Source: Oceanospirillum sp048268485
GTDB taxonomy: Bacteria > Pseudomonadota > Gammaproteobacteria > Pseudomonadales > Halomonadaceae
Length of the DNA: 64,000 nt
Direction of reading: 5' to 3'
Assembly: GCA_048268485.1 (NCBI GenBank)
Contig: JBLWVL010000015.1
Span: forward strand, 1-64,000
Below are positions 28,811 through 36,562 of the stretch, one piece after another; position 1 is the first letter of the stretch; the number at the start of each line of letters is the position of its first letter. The position numbers and the translations under genes were made by a program. The notes under the pieces are model-generated. The model searched no databases. It was not told the DNA's origin and saw only the letters and a program-made list of their open reading frames with translations.

Positions 28811-28826
28811 AGCAACCGCTGTGCCA
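28811..28826 (-). promoter_or_regulatory. Sigma54 promoter of the gmaS-mgs-mgd operon
   Basis: The minus strand reads TGGCAC-AGCGG-TTGCT, an exact match to the -24/-12 consensus with correct spacing. Start of transcription would be near 28800, about 77 bp before the gmaS ATG. It points to RpoN control with a nitrogen-type activator. Confidence 0.8.
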
Positions 28827-28831
28827 GATAT

Positions 28832-28849
28832 TTTCCTGAAGGGAATATT
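28832..28849. promoter_or_regulatory. Operator-like motif, gmaS promoter, upstream copy
   Basis: TTTCCTGAAGGGAATATT, 6 bp upstream of the -24 element of the gmaS sigma54 promoter. It is nearly the reverse complement of the copy at 28777, so the two face each other across the promoter. Confidence 0.6.
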
Positions 28850-28900
28850 TTATTCATGAAATAACCAACCCTTTGATTTTATAGGGATTATGAAAATTAG

Positions 28901-28918
28901 TTTCCTAACAGGAATACT
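28901..28918. promoter_or_regulatory. Operator-like motif over the XRE-cupin gene promoter
   Basis: TTTCCTAACAGGAATACT overlaps the position expected for the -35 box of the promoter whose -10 (TATAAT) is at 28938-28943. Its position suggests autorepression by the XRE-cupin protein. Confidence 0.6.
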
Positions 28919-28937
28919 GATACATCTCAGTACAGGG

Positions 28938-28943
28938 TATAAT
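28938..28943 (+). promoter_or_regulatory. -10 box of the XRE-cupin gene
   Basis: A perfect TATAAT 77 bp upstream of the start codon. The -35 region (TACTGA, 17 bp upstream) is poor and is covered by the operator-like motif. Confidence 0.5.
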
Positions 28944-29019
28944 CACGCTCTGTTCTTGGAATATCAGCGGGGAAAACGCGTAAAATCAGTGCGCAGCCGC
29001 ATTACATTGGAGCACTACG

Positions 29020-29610
29020 ATGGATCAGAATCGCACGGAGGAGTTTAGTCTCGACCAATATATCGGCATGGTGGTTAAAAAGGCCCGGGTCGAACAGGGA
29101 CTTAAAATCACCGATGTCGCCCGCATCTCGAATATTAGTCAGGGCATGATCAGCAAGATTGAAAATGCTCAGGTATCGACGAGTCTGGAAACTCTGAACC
29201 GGCTGTGTAATGCCATCGGCCTATCAATCTCAACATTATTTACCGACTACAATCGTCCGGAGGGCAGCGCCCAGTTTACGAAGGCTGGCGAGGGCTTGGA
29301 GGTGGTGCGACGGGGAACCGATAAAGGCCATAACTATCAGCTACTCACTTATCAGCGTGGGGGACGGAAAAGTTTTGAGGCCTTTCTGATCACCATGGAT
29401 GATCTGGCGGAAGTATTCCCAACCTTCTCTCATCCGGGGCAGGAGTTTGTTTATCTGCTCTCAGGGCGTCTTCAGTATCGACATGGTAACCATCTGTATG
29501 AGATGAGTGCTGGTGACAGCCTGACTTTTGATGCAGAGGTACCCCATGGTCCGGAACAGCTTTACGATGTGCCGCTGCAACTACTCTCTATTATTAACTA
29601 CTCGGAGTAG
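29020..29610 (+). CDS. XRE-family regulator with C-terminal cupin domain
   Basis: A 196-residue regulator. The N-terminal helix-turn-helix (about 14-70; DVARISNISQGMISKIENAQ) binds DNA. The C-terminal cupin (about 110-190; HPGQEFVYLLSGRLQYRHGN and GDSLTFDAEVPHGPEQL) probably binds a small ligand. It is divergent from gmaS with a 296-bp control region between them, and the motif TTTCyynnnrGGAATAyT occurs at both promoters and at glnK. It is the best candidate regulator of methylamine genes; ligand (methylamine-derived amide or amino acid) and sign of control are inference. Confidence 0.92.
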   Translation: MDQNRTEEFSLDQYIGMVVKKARVEQGLKITDVARISNISQGMISKIENAQVSTSLETLNRLCNAIGLSISTLFTDYNRPEGSAQFTKAGEGLEVVRRGTDKGHNYQLLTYQRGGRKSFEAFLITMDDLAEVFPTFSHPGQEFVYLLSGRLQYRHGNHLYEMSAGDSLTFDAEVPHGPEQLYDVPLQLLSIINYSE

Positions 29611-29650
29611 CCTTACGGCAACCCATCAGAAGGAATAAAGCCGAGTGGCT

Positions 29651-29693
29651 AAAAAAAAAGCGCTTACCTGGCTCTGATAAAACCGGTAAGCGC
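29651..29693 (-). terminator. Terminator of the glnK-amtB operon
   Basis: A 9-bp stem GCGCTTACC / GGTAAGCGC (29660-29693) followed on the minus strand by nine Ts. It separates amtB from the convergent XRE-cupin gene. Confidence 0.9.
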
Positions 29694-29743
29694 AATAGGT
29701 ATAGCATCGGAGGGTCTTTCTAATTATTTCATGAACTCATAGC

Positions 29744-30997
29744 TTACTTGTCATTGGTAAATTCAGGATAGGCGGTCATACCACACTCATGAACATCCAT
29801 ACCTTCCATCTCTTCCTCATCACTGACCCGCAGACCCATCACTGCTTTGATGATCATCAGAGTTACCAGCGTAGCGCCAAACATCCAAGCGAAAACAACC
29901 ACTGTACCAATCAGCTGATTGATAAAGGTAGCATCGGGGTTACTGATCAGAACCGCAAAGATCCCCCAGATACCCGCTGAACCGTGGACAGAGATCGCAC
30001 CAACAGGATCATCCAGCTTCAGTTTATCCAGCAGAAGTACCGAGCCAACAACAACCAGACCACCTACAGCACCAATAAAGGTTGCCATACCTGCAGAAGG
30101 CAGCAGAGGTTCAGCGGTAATAGCCACCAGACCGGCCAGAGCACCATTAATGGTCATGGTCAGATCGGTTTTACCAAACAGGAAGCGCGCCAGCAATGCG
30201 GCAGCCACCATACCCGCAGCCGCAGCCGCGTTGGTGTTAACAAAAACCCGGGCAACGGCGTTAGCTTCTTCCACATTGGCGATCTTAAGCTCTGAACCAC
30301 CATTGAAACCAAACCAGCCCATCCAGAGAATAAACATACCCAGTGTTGCCATTGGCAGGTTTGCACCCGGAATCGCAACGGGTTTCCCCTCTTTGGTGTA
30401 ACGTCCCTTACGTGCTCCAACCATAATCACAGCAGCAAGGGCAGCAGATGCACCCGCCATATGCACGACGACAGAACCAGCGAAGTCCTGGAAGCCCATC
30501 TGATCCAAGAAGCCACCGCCCCATTTCCAATAGCCCTCTACCGGATAGATCACCGCAACCATCACAATGGCAAAAATCAGGAAGGGCCACAGACGCATCC
30601 GCTCAGCAACTGCACCGGAAACAATGGACATGGTGGCCGCGGCAAACACCGCCTGGAAGATAAAATCAGCCATTGTGGAGTAATAAGGTGCATCATCCGC
30701 ACCGGATACCACATCAGCAGCGCCATTATCTGCTCCCAGGAAAAAGTCGATACCCGGAATCACACTGGAAACAGGGTTCGCCGGATACATAACGTTGTAA
30801 CCCACAAACAGGTAAACAATACAGGCAATGCCGTAGAGCAGAGCATTCTTATTCAGAATCTCTACCGTGTTCTTACTTCTTACTAAACCCGCTTCCAGCA
30901 TGGCAAAGCCTGCAGCCATCCACATCACTAAAGCAGCGCTTATTAAGAAATAAAACGTGTCCAGGGCGTAACCAATTTCAATGACTAAGTTATCCAT
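29744..30997 (-). CDS. amtB: Ammonium transporter (Amt family)
   Basis: A 417-residue multi-spanning membrane protein with about 11 predicted helices. Family marks are MWMAAGFAMLEAGLVRSKN near the N-terminus, VVHMAGASAALAAV, WMGWFGFNGGSEL and VSVHGSAGIWGIFAVL-type segments (GAISVHGSAGIWG). No cleaved signal is evident. It imports ammonium/ammonia and is blocked by GlnK at high nitrogen. It lies 9 bp downstream of glnK. In several methylamine-using bacteria an amt gene accompanies gmaS, so a role in uptake or recapture of methylamine-derived nitrogen is plausible. Confidence 0.95.
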   Translation of the reverse strand: MDNLVIEIGYALDTFYFLISAALVMWMAAGFAMLEAGLVRSKNTVEILNKNALLYGIACIVYLFVGYNVMYPANPVSSVIPGIDFFLGADNGAADVVSGADDAPYYSTMADFIFQAVFAAATMSIVSGAVAERMRLWPFLIFAIVMVAVIYPVEGYWKWGGGFLDQMGFQDFAGSVVVHMAGASAALAAVIMVGARKGRYTKEGKPVAIPGANLPMATLGMFILWMGWFGFNGGSELKIANVEEANAVARVFVNTNAAAAAGMVAAALLARFLFGKTDLTMTINGALAGLVAITAEPLLPSAGMATFIGAVGGLVVVGSVLLLDKLKLDDPVGAISVHGSAGIWGIFAVLISNPDATFINQLIGTVVVFAWMFGATLVTLMIIKAVMGLRVSDEEEMEGMDVHECGMTAYPEFTNDK

Positions 30998-31006
30998 TTT
31001 TTACTC

Positions 31007-31345
31007 CTAAAGTGCCTGTTCGCCGGTTTCACCGGTACGAATCCGGACAGCTCGTTCAAGATCTAAAACAAAAATTTTGCCGTCTCCGACCTTACCGCTA
31101 CCGCAACTTTTTGTGATTGCTTCAATCACCTGATCTACAAAAGCATCTGAAACAGCAACTTCTATCTTGATCTTCGATATAAACTCAACACTGTATTCAG
31201 CTCCCCGATACAGCTCAGTGTGCCCTTTCTGGCGACCGTAACCATGAACCTCTGTGGTTGTGAGCCCCGTTACCCCAAGCTCTTGCAACGCTTCACGTGC
31301 ATCGTTCAATGCATGGGGTCTGATAATTGCACTGACTAACTTCAT
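31007..31345 (-). CDS. glnK: Nitrogen regulatory protein PII (GlnK)
   Basis: A 112-residue PII protein with the T-loop GRQKGHTELYRGAEYSVEF containing the uridylylation Tyr51, and the C-terminal signature KVGDGKIFVLDLERAVRIRTGE. It senses 2-oxoglutarate and ATP/ADP and closes AmtB. Cotranscribed with amtB, with a sigma54-like promoter and an operator-like motif directly upstream. Confidence 0.97.
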   Translation of the reverse strand: MKLVSAIIRPHALNDAREALQELGVTGLTTTEVHGYGRQKGHTELYRGAEYSVEFISKIKIEVAVSDAFVDQVIEAITKSCGSGKVGDGKIFVLDLERAVRIRTGETGEQAL

Positions 31346-31373
31346 AATATCCCCTTCTTTTTGAGAAAATATA

Positions 31374-31391
31374 TTTCTTGAAAGGAATATT
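31374..31391. promoter_or_regulatory. Operator-like motif at the glnK-amtB promoter
   Basis: TTTCTTGAAAGGAATATT matches the motif at the gmaS and XRE-cupin promoters. It sits at the predicted transcription start of glnK, directly adjoining the -12 box. Confidence 0.6.
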
Positions 31392-31405
31392 GAAGAATTG
31401 TGCCA
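31391..31405 (-). promoter_or_regulatory. Sigma54-like promoter of glnK-amtB
   Basis: The minus strand reads TGGCAC-AATTC-TTCA: a perfect -24 element, but a weak -12 (TTCA instead of TTGC). Two TGCACCA half-sites about 80-115 bp upstream resemble NtrC binding sites, as expected for glnK-amtB. Confidence 0.55.
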
Positions 31406-31651
31406 TGTTCCAGAAAACCTATGACTTTCATAGCGTTAGCCATAGAAATATAAAAAAACAAGGATCATGCAATCTGATAGCTGCACCACGAAAGAACAGA
31501 TGAAGCACGGCAGTGCACCAGAAATTAGGCGTGAAATCACAATGCTGTACAGGACGAGCCAAGGTACTGCAAAGTAAAAGGTATTACAGATCAGGAAACC
31601 GGAAAGGGATTATCAGGCTGAAGGGGAACTGCAGCGCCGGAGGCCAAAGAA

Positions 31652-31694
31652 AGAATAAAAAAACCGGGGTGGGGCAGCCTAAGCCTCACCCCGG
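31652..31694 (-). terminator. Terminator of the yghU transcript
   Basis: The minus strand reads CCGGGGTG, a GC-rich loop, CACCCCGG, and then seven Ts. It starts about 30 bp after the yghU stop codon. Confidence 0.88.
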
Positions 31695-31725
31695 CGATTT
31701 GCCGATATGGGTATCCTATGACGTT

Positions 31726-32595
31726 TCAGACCAACTGATCAAAATCAGCAGCACTGTGCCGCTCCCGCAACTGCTCGAAGGTTTCCCCCCAGGTGCGGTT
31801 CACAATACGGCCACGCTGAACCGCCGGACGCAGGTCGATCGCTTTTGCCCAGCGCATCACGTTTTTATAACTGTCCACTTCAAGGAACTCTGCCGCATCG
31901 TACAGACGGCCCAGCACTAACGCTCCATACCAGGACCAAACCAGGATATCCGCGATACTGTATTCCTCACCGGCCAGATAGGGATTATCCGCCAGGCGCT
32001 TATCCAGTACATCCAGCTGGCGCTTCACTTCCATGGTGAAGCGATTGATCGGATACTCAAATTTCTCCGGTGCGTAGGCGTAGAAGTGACCAAAGCCACC
32101 GCCCAGAAAAGGAGCAGAACCCATCTGCCAGAACACCCAGTTCATACACTCCGTTTTCGCAACGGGATCTTTCGGGATAAAAGCACCGAACTTTTCCGCC
32201 AGATACAATAAGATAGCACCGGATTCAAACACCCGTTGCGGGGGGCTGACACTATGATCCATCATCGCCGGAATCTTCGAGTTCGGATTGATCTCGACAA
32301 ACCCGCTACTGAACTGATCCCCTTCGGTAATATCGATCAGCCAAGCGTCATATTCTGCCTCTTTAATGCCCAGCGCCAGCAGCTCCTCCAGCATCACCGT
32401 TACTTTAACGCCGTTTGGTGTTGCCAGGGAGTAAACCTGCAGAGGATGCTCTCCCACCGGCAGGGCTTTCTCGTGAGTCGCGCCGGAAACCGGGCGGTTG
32501 ATATTGGCAAACTTACCACCATTGCCCGCTTCCCATTTCCAGACTTTGGGTGGCGTGTAAATGTTCGTAGACTCTGTATTTGTGCTGTCGCTCAT
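31726..32595 (-). CDS. yghU: Glutathione S-transferase family protein YghU
   Basis: A 289-residue GST (E. coli YghU is about the same length). The N-terminal thioredoxin-like domain has HPLQVYSLATPNGVKVTVML and NPNSKIPAMMD; the all-helical C-terminal domain includes LAGEEYSIADILVWSWYG. YghU-type enzymes bind two glutathiones and act as disulfide-bond oxidoreductases/peroxidases. ATG at 32595 (AGGAG 6 bp upstream) is preferred over a start 48 bp upstream. It follows an Old Yellow Enzyme gene on the same strand, suggesting a joint role in electrophile stress. Confidence 0.93.
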   Translation of the reverse strand: MSDSTNTESTNIYTPPKVWKWEAGNGGKFANINRPVSGATHEKALPVGEHPLQVYSLATPNGVKVTVMLEELLALGIKEAEYDAWLIDITEGDQFSSGFVEINPNSKIPAMMDHSVSPPQRVFESGAILLYLAEKFGAFIPKDPVAKTECMNWVFWQMGSAPFLGGGFGHFYAYAPEKFEYPINRFTMEVKRQLDVLDKRLADNPYLAGEEYSIADILVWSWYGALVLGRLYDAAEFLEVDSYKNVMRWAKAIDLRPAVQRGRIVNRTWGETFEQLRERHSAADFDQLV

Positions 32596-32643
32596 CGTGT
32601 TCTCCTGTTCGTTTATGCCTGACCACTTATACCCGTATAACAC

Positions 32644-33726
32644 CTATACAGCAGTCTGTTCCTCAAGAAACGGATAGTCGTTATAACCTTCCCGTGTCTG
32701 AGTATAGAAGGTTTTCGGATCAGCCTGATTCAGCTCCGCTCCTTCTTTAATGCGGCGGGGCAGGTCCGGGTTGGCGATAAAGGGCACACCAAAAGCCACC
32801 GCATCAGCAATGCCTTCTGACACCACCTGCTGTGCTTCCTGTGGTGAATACCCCATATTCACAATCAGGTTACCTTTGTAGTTTTCCCGAACCGGTGTGA
32901 CAATATCCATCTGCTGCTCACCTAAAAAGTCGGCACGCATCAGGTGCAGGTAAGCCAGATCGTAGTCGCTTAGTTTCTGCGATAGCCAGGTCATCAGCCC
33001 CACCGGATCACTGTCTTTCATGCTGTTAAAGCTGTTCAGTGGCGACAGGCGCACACCGACCCGGTCAGAACCCCATACTTTGCTGACCGCTTCGATCACT
33101 TCCAGCAGCAGGCGGGCACGGTTTTCCATCGTGCCACCATAAGGGCCTTCACGCAGATTTGAACCATCACGCAGGAACTCATCCAGCAGGTAACCGTTAG
33201 CACCGTGTACTTCGACACCATCAAAACCGGCCCGCTTAGCATTCTCTGCCGCTTTGGCAAAACCTTCAATAATCGCTGGAATTTCCGCATCATCCAGAGC
33301 ACGGGGCTCGGTATAAGCCTTTTTACCTTCCGGTGTGTGTATATCTGAATTGGTAATCGCGATGGCGCTTGGCGCTACCGGTTGTTTGCCATCATTCAGC
33401 ACCGGATGACAGGCACGACCACCGTGCCAGATCTGCAGAAAAATCTTTCCACCTTCAGCATGTACGGCATCGGTCACCTTTTTCCAACCCGTCACCTGGG
33501 CCTCAGAGTAGATACCCGGCTCACGCCAGAAGGCAGAGTTCCCCTCCATCGCCATGGTCGCTTCAGCAATCAGCAGACCACCGGTAGCACGCTGGGCGTA
33601 ATGCTCAGCAATCAGGTCGGTGGGCACATGATTCTCATCCGCACGGCAGCGGGTTAGCGGAGCCATCAATACCCGGTTTTCTACTTCAACAGCGCCCAGT
33701 TTCAGCGGTGAAAACAGATCAGTCAT
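32644..33726 (-). CDS. Old Yellow Enzyme family alkene reductase (NemA-like)
   Basis: A 360-residue FMN barrel. Features: APLTRCRADENHVPTDL (about 21-37), LQIWHGGRACHP, the active-site HGANGYLLDEFLRDGSN (His/Asn pair), RVGVRLSPLNSFN and phosphate-binding ADAVAFGVPFIANPDL. It reduces activated C=C or nitro compounds with NADPH. ATG at 33726 (GGAG 6 bp upstream) is preferred to an upstream ATG at 33744. It is probably cotranscribed with yghU downstream. Confidence 0.93.
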   Translation of the reverse strand: MTDLFSPLKLGAVEVENRVLMAPLTRCRADENHVPTDLIAEHYAQRATGGLLIAEATMAMEGNSAFWREPGIYSEAQVTGWKKVTDAVHAEGGKIFLQIWHGGRACHPVLNDGKQPVAPSAIAITNSDIHTPEGKKAYTEPRALDDAEIPAIIEGFAKAAENAKRAGFDGVEVHGANGYLLDEFLRDGSNLREGPYGGTMENRARLLLEVIEAVSKVWGSDRVGVRLSPLNSFNSMKDSDPVGLMTWLSQKLSDYDLAYLHLMRADFLGEQQMDIVTPVRENYKGNLIVNMGYSPQEAQQVVSEGIADAVAFGVPFIANPDLPRRIKEGAELNQADPKTFYTQTREGYNDYPFLEEQTAV

Positions 33727-33864
33727 AGTCGCTCCAGAAATCATTTAAAGTTGATTTATTTACTTGGTTACTTTCCAGATGGATACGAATAATGAGATTT
33801 AAAGATCATCGAACCGAAAGATATCCAAGCATAATTAATCATTCACAGTTAATGAAACCCAAAA

Positions 33865-34191
33865 TCAGGCTATAGGAGTTATACGTGCTCTGCTCAGAGT
33901 ATTTAAACGGACCTCTGCGATCCAGTCAGAGGTTTGCTCCTGAAATACTTGCATATATTCCTTTTCAAGGTGGCGATGCAGGTCAGTTTCACTACGCCAG
34001 ATCTCAGAAATCATTATCAGGTTGTCTGGCAACGCATCTCGCCTTTCCAGCTGTATCGGTTTATCCTCCAGTAGCTCATACTGAATACAGCCGGGTTCAT
34101 TCAGAGTTGCCGCACGTAACTGGGTTAATGATTCAAGCACCTGGTGCTTATGGCCGGAAGTCACCTGCAGGTGAGCAAGCAGATAAAGCAT
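33865..34191 (-). CDS. ABM-domain protein (antibiotic biosynthesis monooxygenase / YgiN-like)
   Basis: A 108-residue single-domain ferredoxin-like protein: LLAHLQVTSGHKHQVLESLT, ATLNEPGCIQYEL, and FQEQTSDW are typical of ABM-fold quinol monooxygenases and related small enzymes. The start ATG overlaps the stop of the MFS gene (TGATG), so it is translationally coupled to it; the AAAGGAGG ribosome site is 7 bp upstream. Probably works with the exporter on a quinone or aromatic compound; substrate unknown. Confidence 0.86.
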   Translation of the reverse strand: MLYLLAHLQVTSGHKHQVLESLTQLRAATLNEPGCIQYELLEDKPIQLERRDALPDNLIMISEIWRSETDLHRHLEKEYMQVFQEQTSDWIAEVRLNTLSRARITPIA

Positions 34192-35384
34192 CAGAGCACC
34201 TCCTTTGTGACTAGCTGACCACATTGATCACGTTGATCCAGAAAACCGGACAGACGAGTCAGGCCAAGGGCCATCAGGACAATCAGAGCCCCTATCCACG
34301 GCAGATCCAGCAGAGTCATGCTTTCGATAACGACACCGCCCAATATCGACCCCAGAGCGATACCGACGTTGAAGGCTGCGATATTCAGGCCCGAGGCAAC
34401 ATCCACCGCTTCCGGGGTGTATTTCTCAGCCAGCTGAACCACATAGACCTGCAAGCCCGGAACATTACCGAAGGCAAACGCACCCCAGATCAATACCGTT
34501 AACACCGAAGAAACAGGATTAGCCGCAGTAAAGGTGAAGGCCAGCAGCACTAACGCCAGCGCAGTGAAGATGATATGCAGCGCCTTCACCGGCCCCATAC
34601 GATCTGCCAGACGGCCACCCCAGATGTTGCCTATCGCGACAGACACGCCATAGACCAGCATAATCAGACCGATAGAACTGGATTCAAAACCAGAGACCTG
34701 TTCAAGAATCGGAACCAGAAAGGTGAAGGCAACGAAGGTGCCACCATAACCCACAGCAGTCATACCGTAGACCAGCAGCAAACGGGGCTGAGTTAAGACT
34801 TTCAGCTGTTGACTGATTTTGGCCGGTGCTGATTGTTTCAGATTCTTCGGCACCAGAAGCGCACTACCGATCAGAGCGATCAGTCCCAGTGCAGCAACCA
34901 CCATAAAGGTCGCCCTCCAACCAAAGTTCTGACCGATCCAGGTGCCCAAAGGTACACCGGTCACCAGTGCAACGGTCAGGCCGGTAAACATAATGGCAAT
35001 CGCACTGGCTTCTTTTTCTTTACTGACCAGTCCCGTGGCAATCGTGGAGCCAATGGAGAAAAAGACGCCGTGGGCAAGCCCCGTCAGAATACGGGCAGTA
35101 ATTAATGATTCATAACCCGGAGCAACCCAGGCCAGAAGATTACCCAGCACAAAGAGCGCCATAATGGTCAACAGAACCGTCTTACGCTTCCAGCGTCCGG
35201 TTAACGCCGTCAGCACAGGTGCCCCCACCGCAACACCCAGCGCATAGAGGCTGACCAGCAGTCCCGCAGAAGGTAAAGAAACACTCAGATCCTGAGCAAT
35301 CGTTGGTACAAGACCAACAATAACAAACTCCGTTGTTCCGATAGCGAATGCACTCAGGGTGAGTGCAAAAAGAGCAATAGGCAT
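34191..35384 (-). CDS. MFS exporter, DHA1 family (AraJ/YdhP-like)
   Basis: A 397-residue transporter with 12 predicted membrane segments. The first helix and loop (LTLSAFAIGTTEFVIVGL, VSLYALGVAVGAPVLTALTG) and the ITARILTGLAHGVFFSIGS stretch are typical of sugar-efflux/drug-efflux DHA1 members of the AraJ type. It is divergent from a LysR gene that probably controls it, and coupled to the ABM protein downstream. Confidence 0.92.
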   Translation of the reverse strand: MPIALFALTLSAFAIGTTEFVIVGLVPTIAQDLSVSLPSAGLLVSLYALGVAVGAPVLTALTGRWKRKTVLLTIMALFVLGNLLAWVAPGYESLITARILTGLAHGVFFSIGSTIATGLVSKEKEASAIAIMFTGLTVALVTGVPLGTWIGQNFGWRATFMVVAALGLIALIGSALLVPKNLKQSAPAKISQQLKVLTQPRLLLVYGMTAVGYGGTFVAFTFLVPILEQVSGFESSSIGLIMLVYGVSVAIGNIWGGRLADRMGPVKALHIIFTALALVLLAFTFTAANPVSSVLTVLIWGAFAFGNVPGLQVYVVQLAEKYTPEAVDVASGLNIAAFNVGIALGSILGGVVIESMTLLDLPWIGALIVLMALGLTRLSGFLDQRDQCGQLVTKEVL

Positions 35385-35547
35385 AGCAATTCTCCAAAAT
35401 TAGCAAAACGTATCTGAAGGGGTTGCCCTTCAGATTTGATTTGCCGTGCAGTATGCCTAAAGCTAAAATTTGCAAAAACAGCATAAATAACAAATTACTT
35501 TATCAATAAACGCAATAATCCACTCAATATGAATAAGGCCACCGGGT

Positions 35548-36435
35548 ATGTCTCTGATCAGCCGAACTCAGGATCTTGAAATTTTACTCACCGTTGCTGA
35601 CTGCGGTGGTTTCTCCGCAGCTGCCAGGCAGATGGATATTCAGGTTGCAAGAGTATCCCGCTCTATCAGCCGACTTGAGAAGGAACTGAAAGTCACTCTG
35701 ATTAACCGCACAACACGCAAGCTTCAGTTCACAGATGAAGGGCTGTTTTTTCTGGATCAGGTTCGCAGTGGCATACAGCAGCTGGCGGTTGCTGAAGAAA
35801 GCCTCAAACAAGCAAAAGACACACCTGGAGGACGACTGAGAGTTGATAGCGCTTCTCCTTTTATCCTGCATCAACTGGCTCCGTTAATGGAGGAATTCAG
35901 AAACTGCTATCCGGATATAAGGTTAGAGCTGGTCGCTAACGAAACCATTATCGATCTGATTGAGCGACGAACGGACATCGCCATCCGTATTGGGGATCTG
36001 GATGATTCAAATCTGCATGCCCGTCCACTGGGGCGAGGAAAACTCCATCTTGTGGCCAGTCCGGACTACCTGCAGCGCCGTGGAGTTCCGCAAACCCCAG
36101 AAGCACTCCAACAACATGACCTGATCGGTTTCGCTAATGCGCCTCATCTGAACATCTGGCCATTCAGAAACCCTCTGAAAATAGAGCCGACTATCAGTTC
36201 AAGTAATGGCGAAGTCATACGCAATTTATGTATGAAAGGGCTGGGAATAGCACTGCTATCAAACTTTATGGTTCAGGATGATATCGCCGAGGGCAACCTG
36301 ATCTCCATGATGACAGAGCAACTGGTATCACCAAACCGCAGAGAGGTGATACAGGCGGTTTATTATCAAAACAGTGCTATTGCTGCCCGCATCAGTGCCT
36401 TTCTCGACTTTATTCAACCAAGACTCAGGCTGTAA
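35548..36435 (+). CDS. LysR-family regulator of the MFS-ABM pair
   Basis: A 295-residue LysR protein of the CrgA/DsdC-like group: N-terminal HTH with CGGFSAAARQMDIQVARVSRS and INRTTRKLQFTDEG, then a ligand-binding domain (TPGGRLRVDSASPFILHQLA, DIAIRIGDLDDSNLHARPLG). It is divergent from the MFS gene with a 163-bp gap, the classic LysR arrangement. Confidence 0.93.
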   Translation: MSLISRTQDLEILLTVADCGGFSAAARQMDIQVARVSRSISRLEKELKVTLINRTTRKLQFTDEGLFFLDQVRSGIQQLAVAEESLKQAKDTPGGRLRVDSASPFILHQLAPLMEEFRNCYPDIRLELVANETIIDLIERRTDIAIRIGDLDDSNLHARPLGRGKLHLVASPDYLQRRGVPQTPEALQQHDLIGFANAPHLNIWPFRNPLKIEPTISSSNGEVIRNLCMKGLGIALLSNFMVQDDIAEGNLISMMTEQLVSPNRREVIQAVYYQNSAIAARISAFLDFIQPRLRL

Positions 36436-36509
36436 GTTTCTGTTCCTGAGAAGGTCTGCTCTCCGGAAAGCGCTTATTAAAGAAGCGAGCACGACAAATA
36501 AAATATTGC

Positions 36510-36529
36510 ATATACGGATTTCCATATAT
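36510..36529. promoter_or_regulatory. Candidate ArsR operator
   Basis: An inverted repeat ATATACGGA-tt-TCCATATAT (one mismatch between arms) 34 bp upstream of the arsC-arsR fusion gene. AT-rich interrupted palindromes of this kind are usual ArsR-family sites. Confidence 0.45.
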
Positions 36530-36562
36530 ATGATTATTTAAAACTCATCGGGGCCACACTCT

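Larger units (their letters stand above)
31346..31725. other. Intergenic control region of glnK and 3' end of yghU
   Basis: It holds the glnK operator-like motif, the sigma54-like promoter, two TGCACCA half-sites of NtrC type (31482-31488 and 31514-31520) and the yghU terminator. A 36-codon frame from ATG near 31468 has no family and no good ribosome site. Confidence 0.55.

Noticed and set aside
31468..31578. Small frame of 36 codons upstream of glnK
   Set aside because: It overlaps the NtrC-like half-sites and has no clear ribosome site or homologue.
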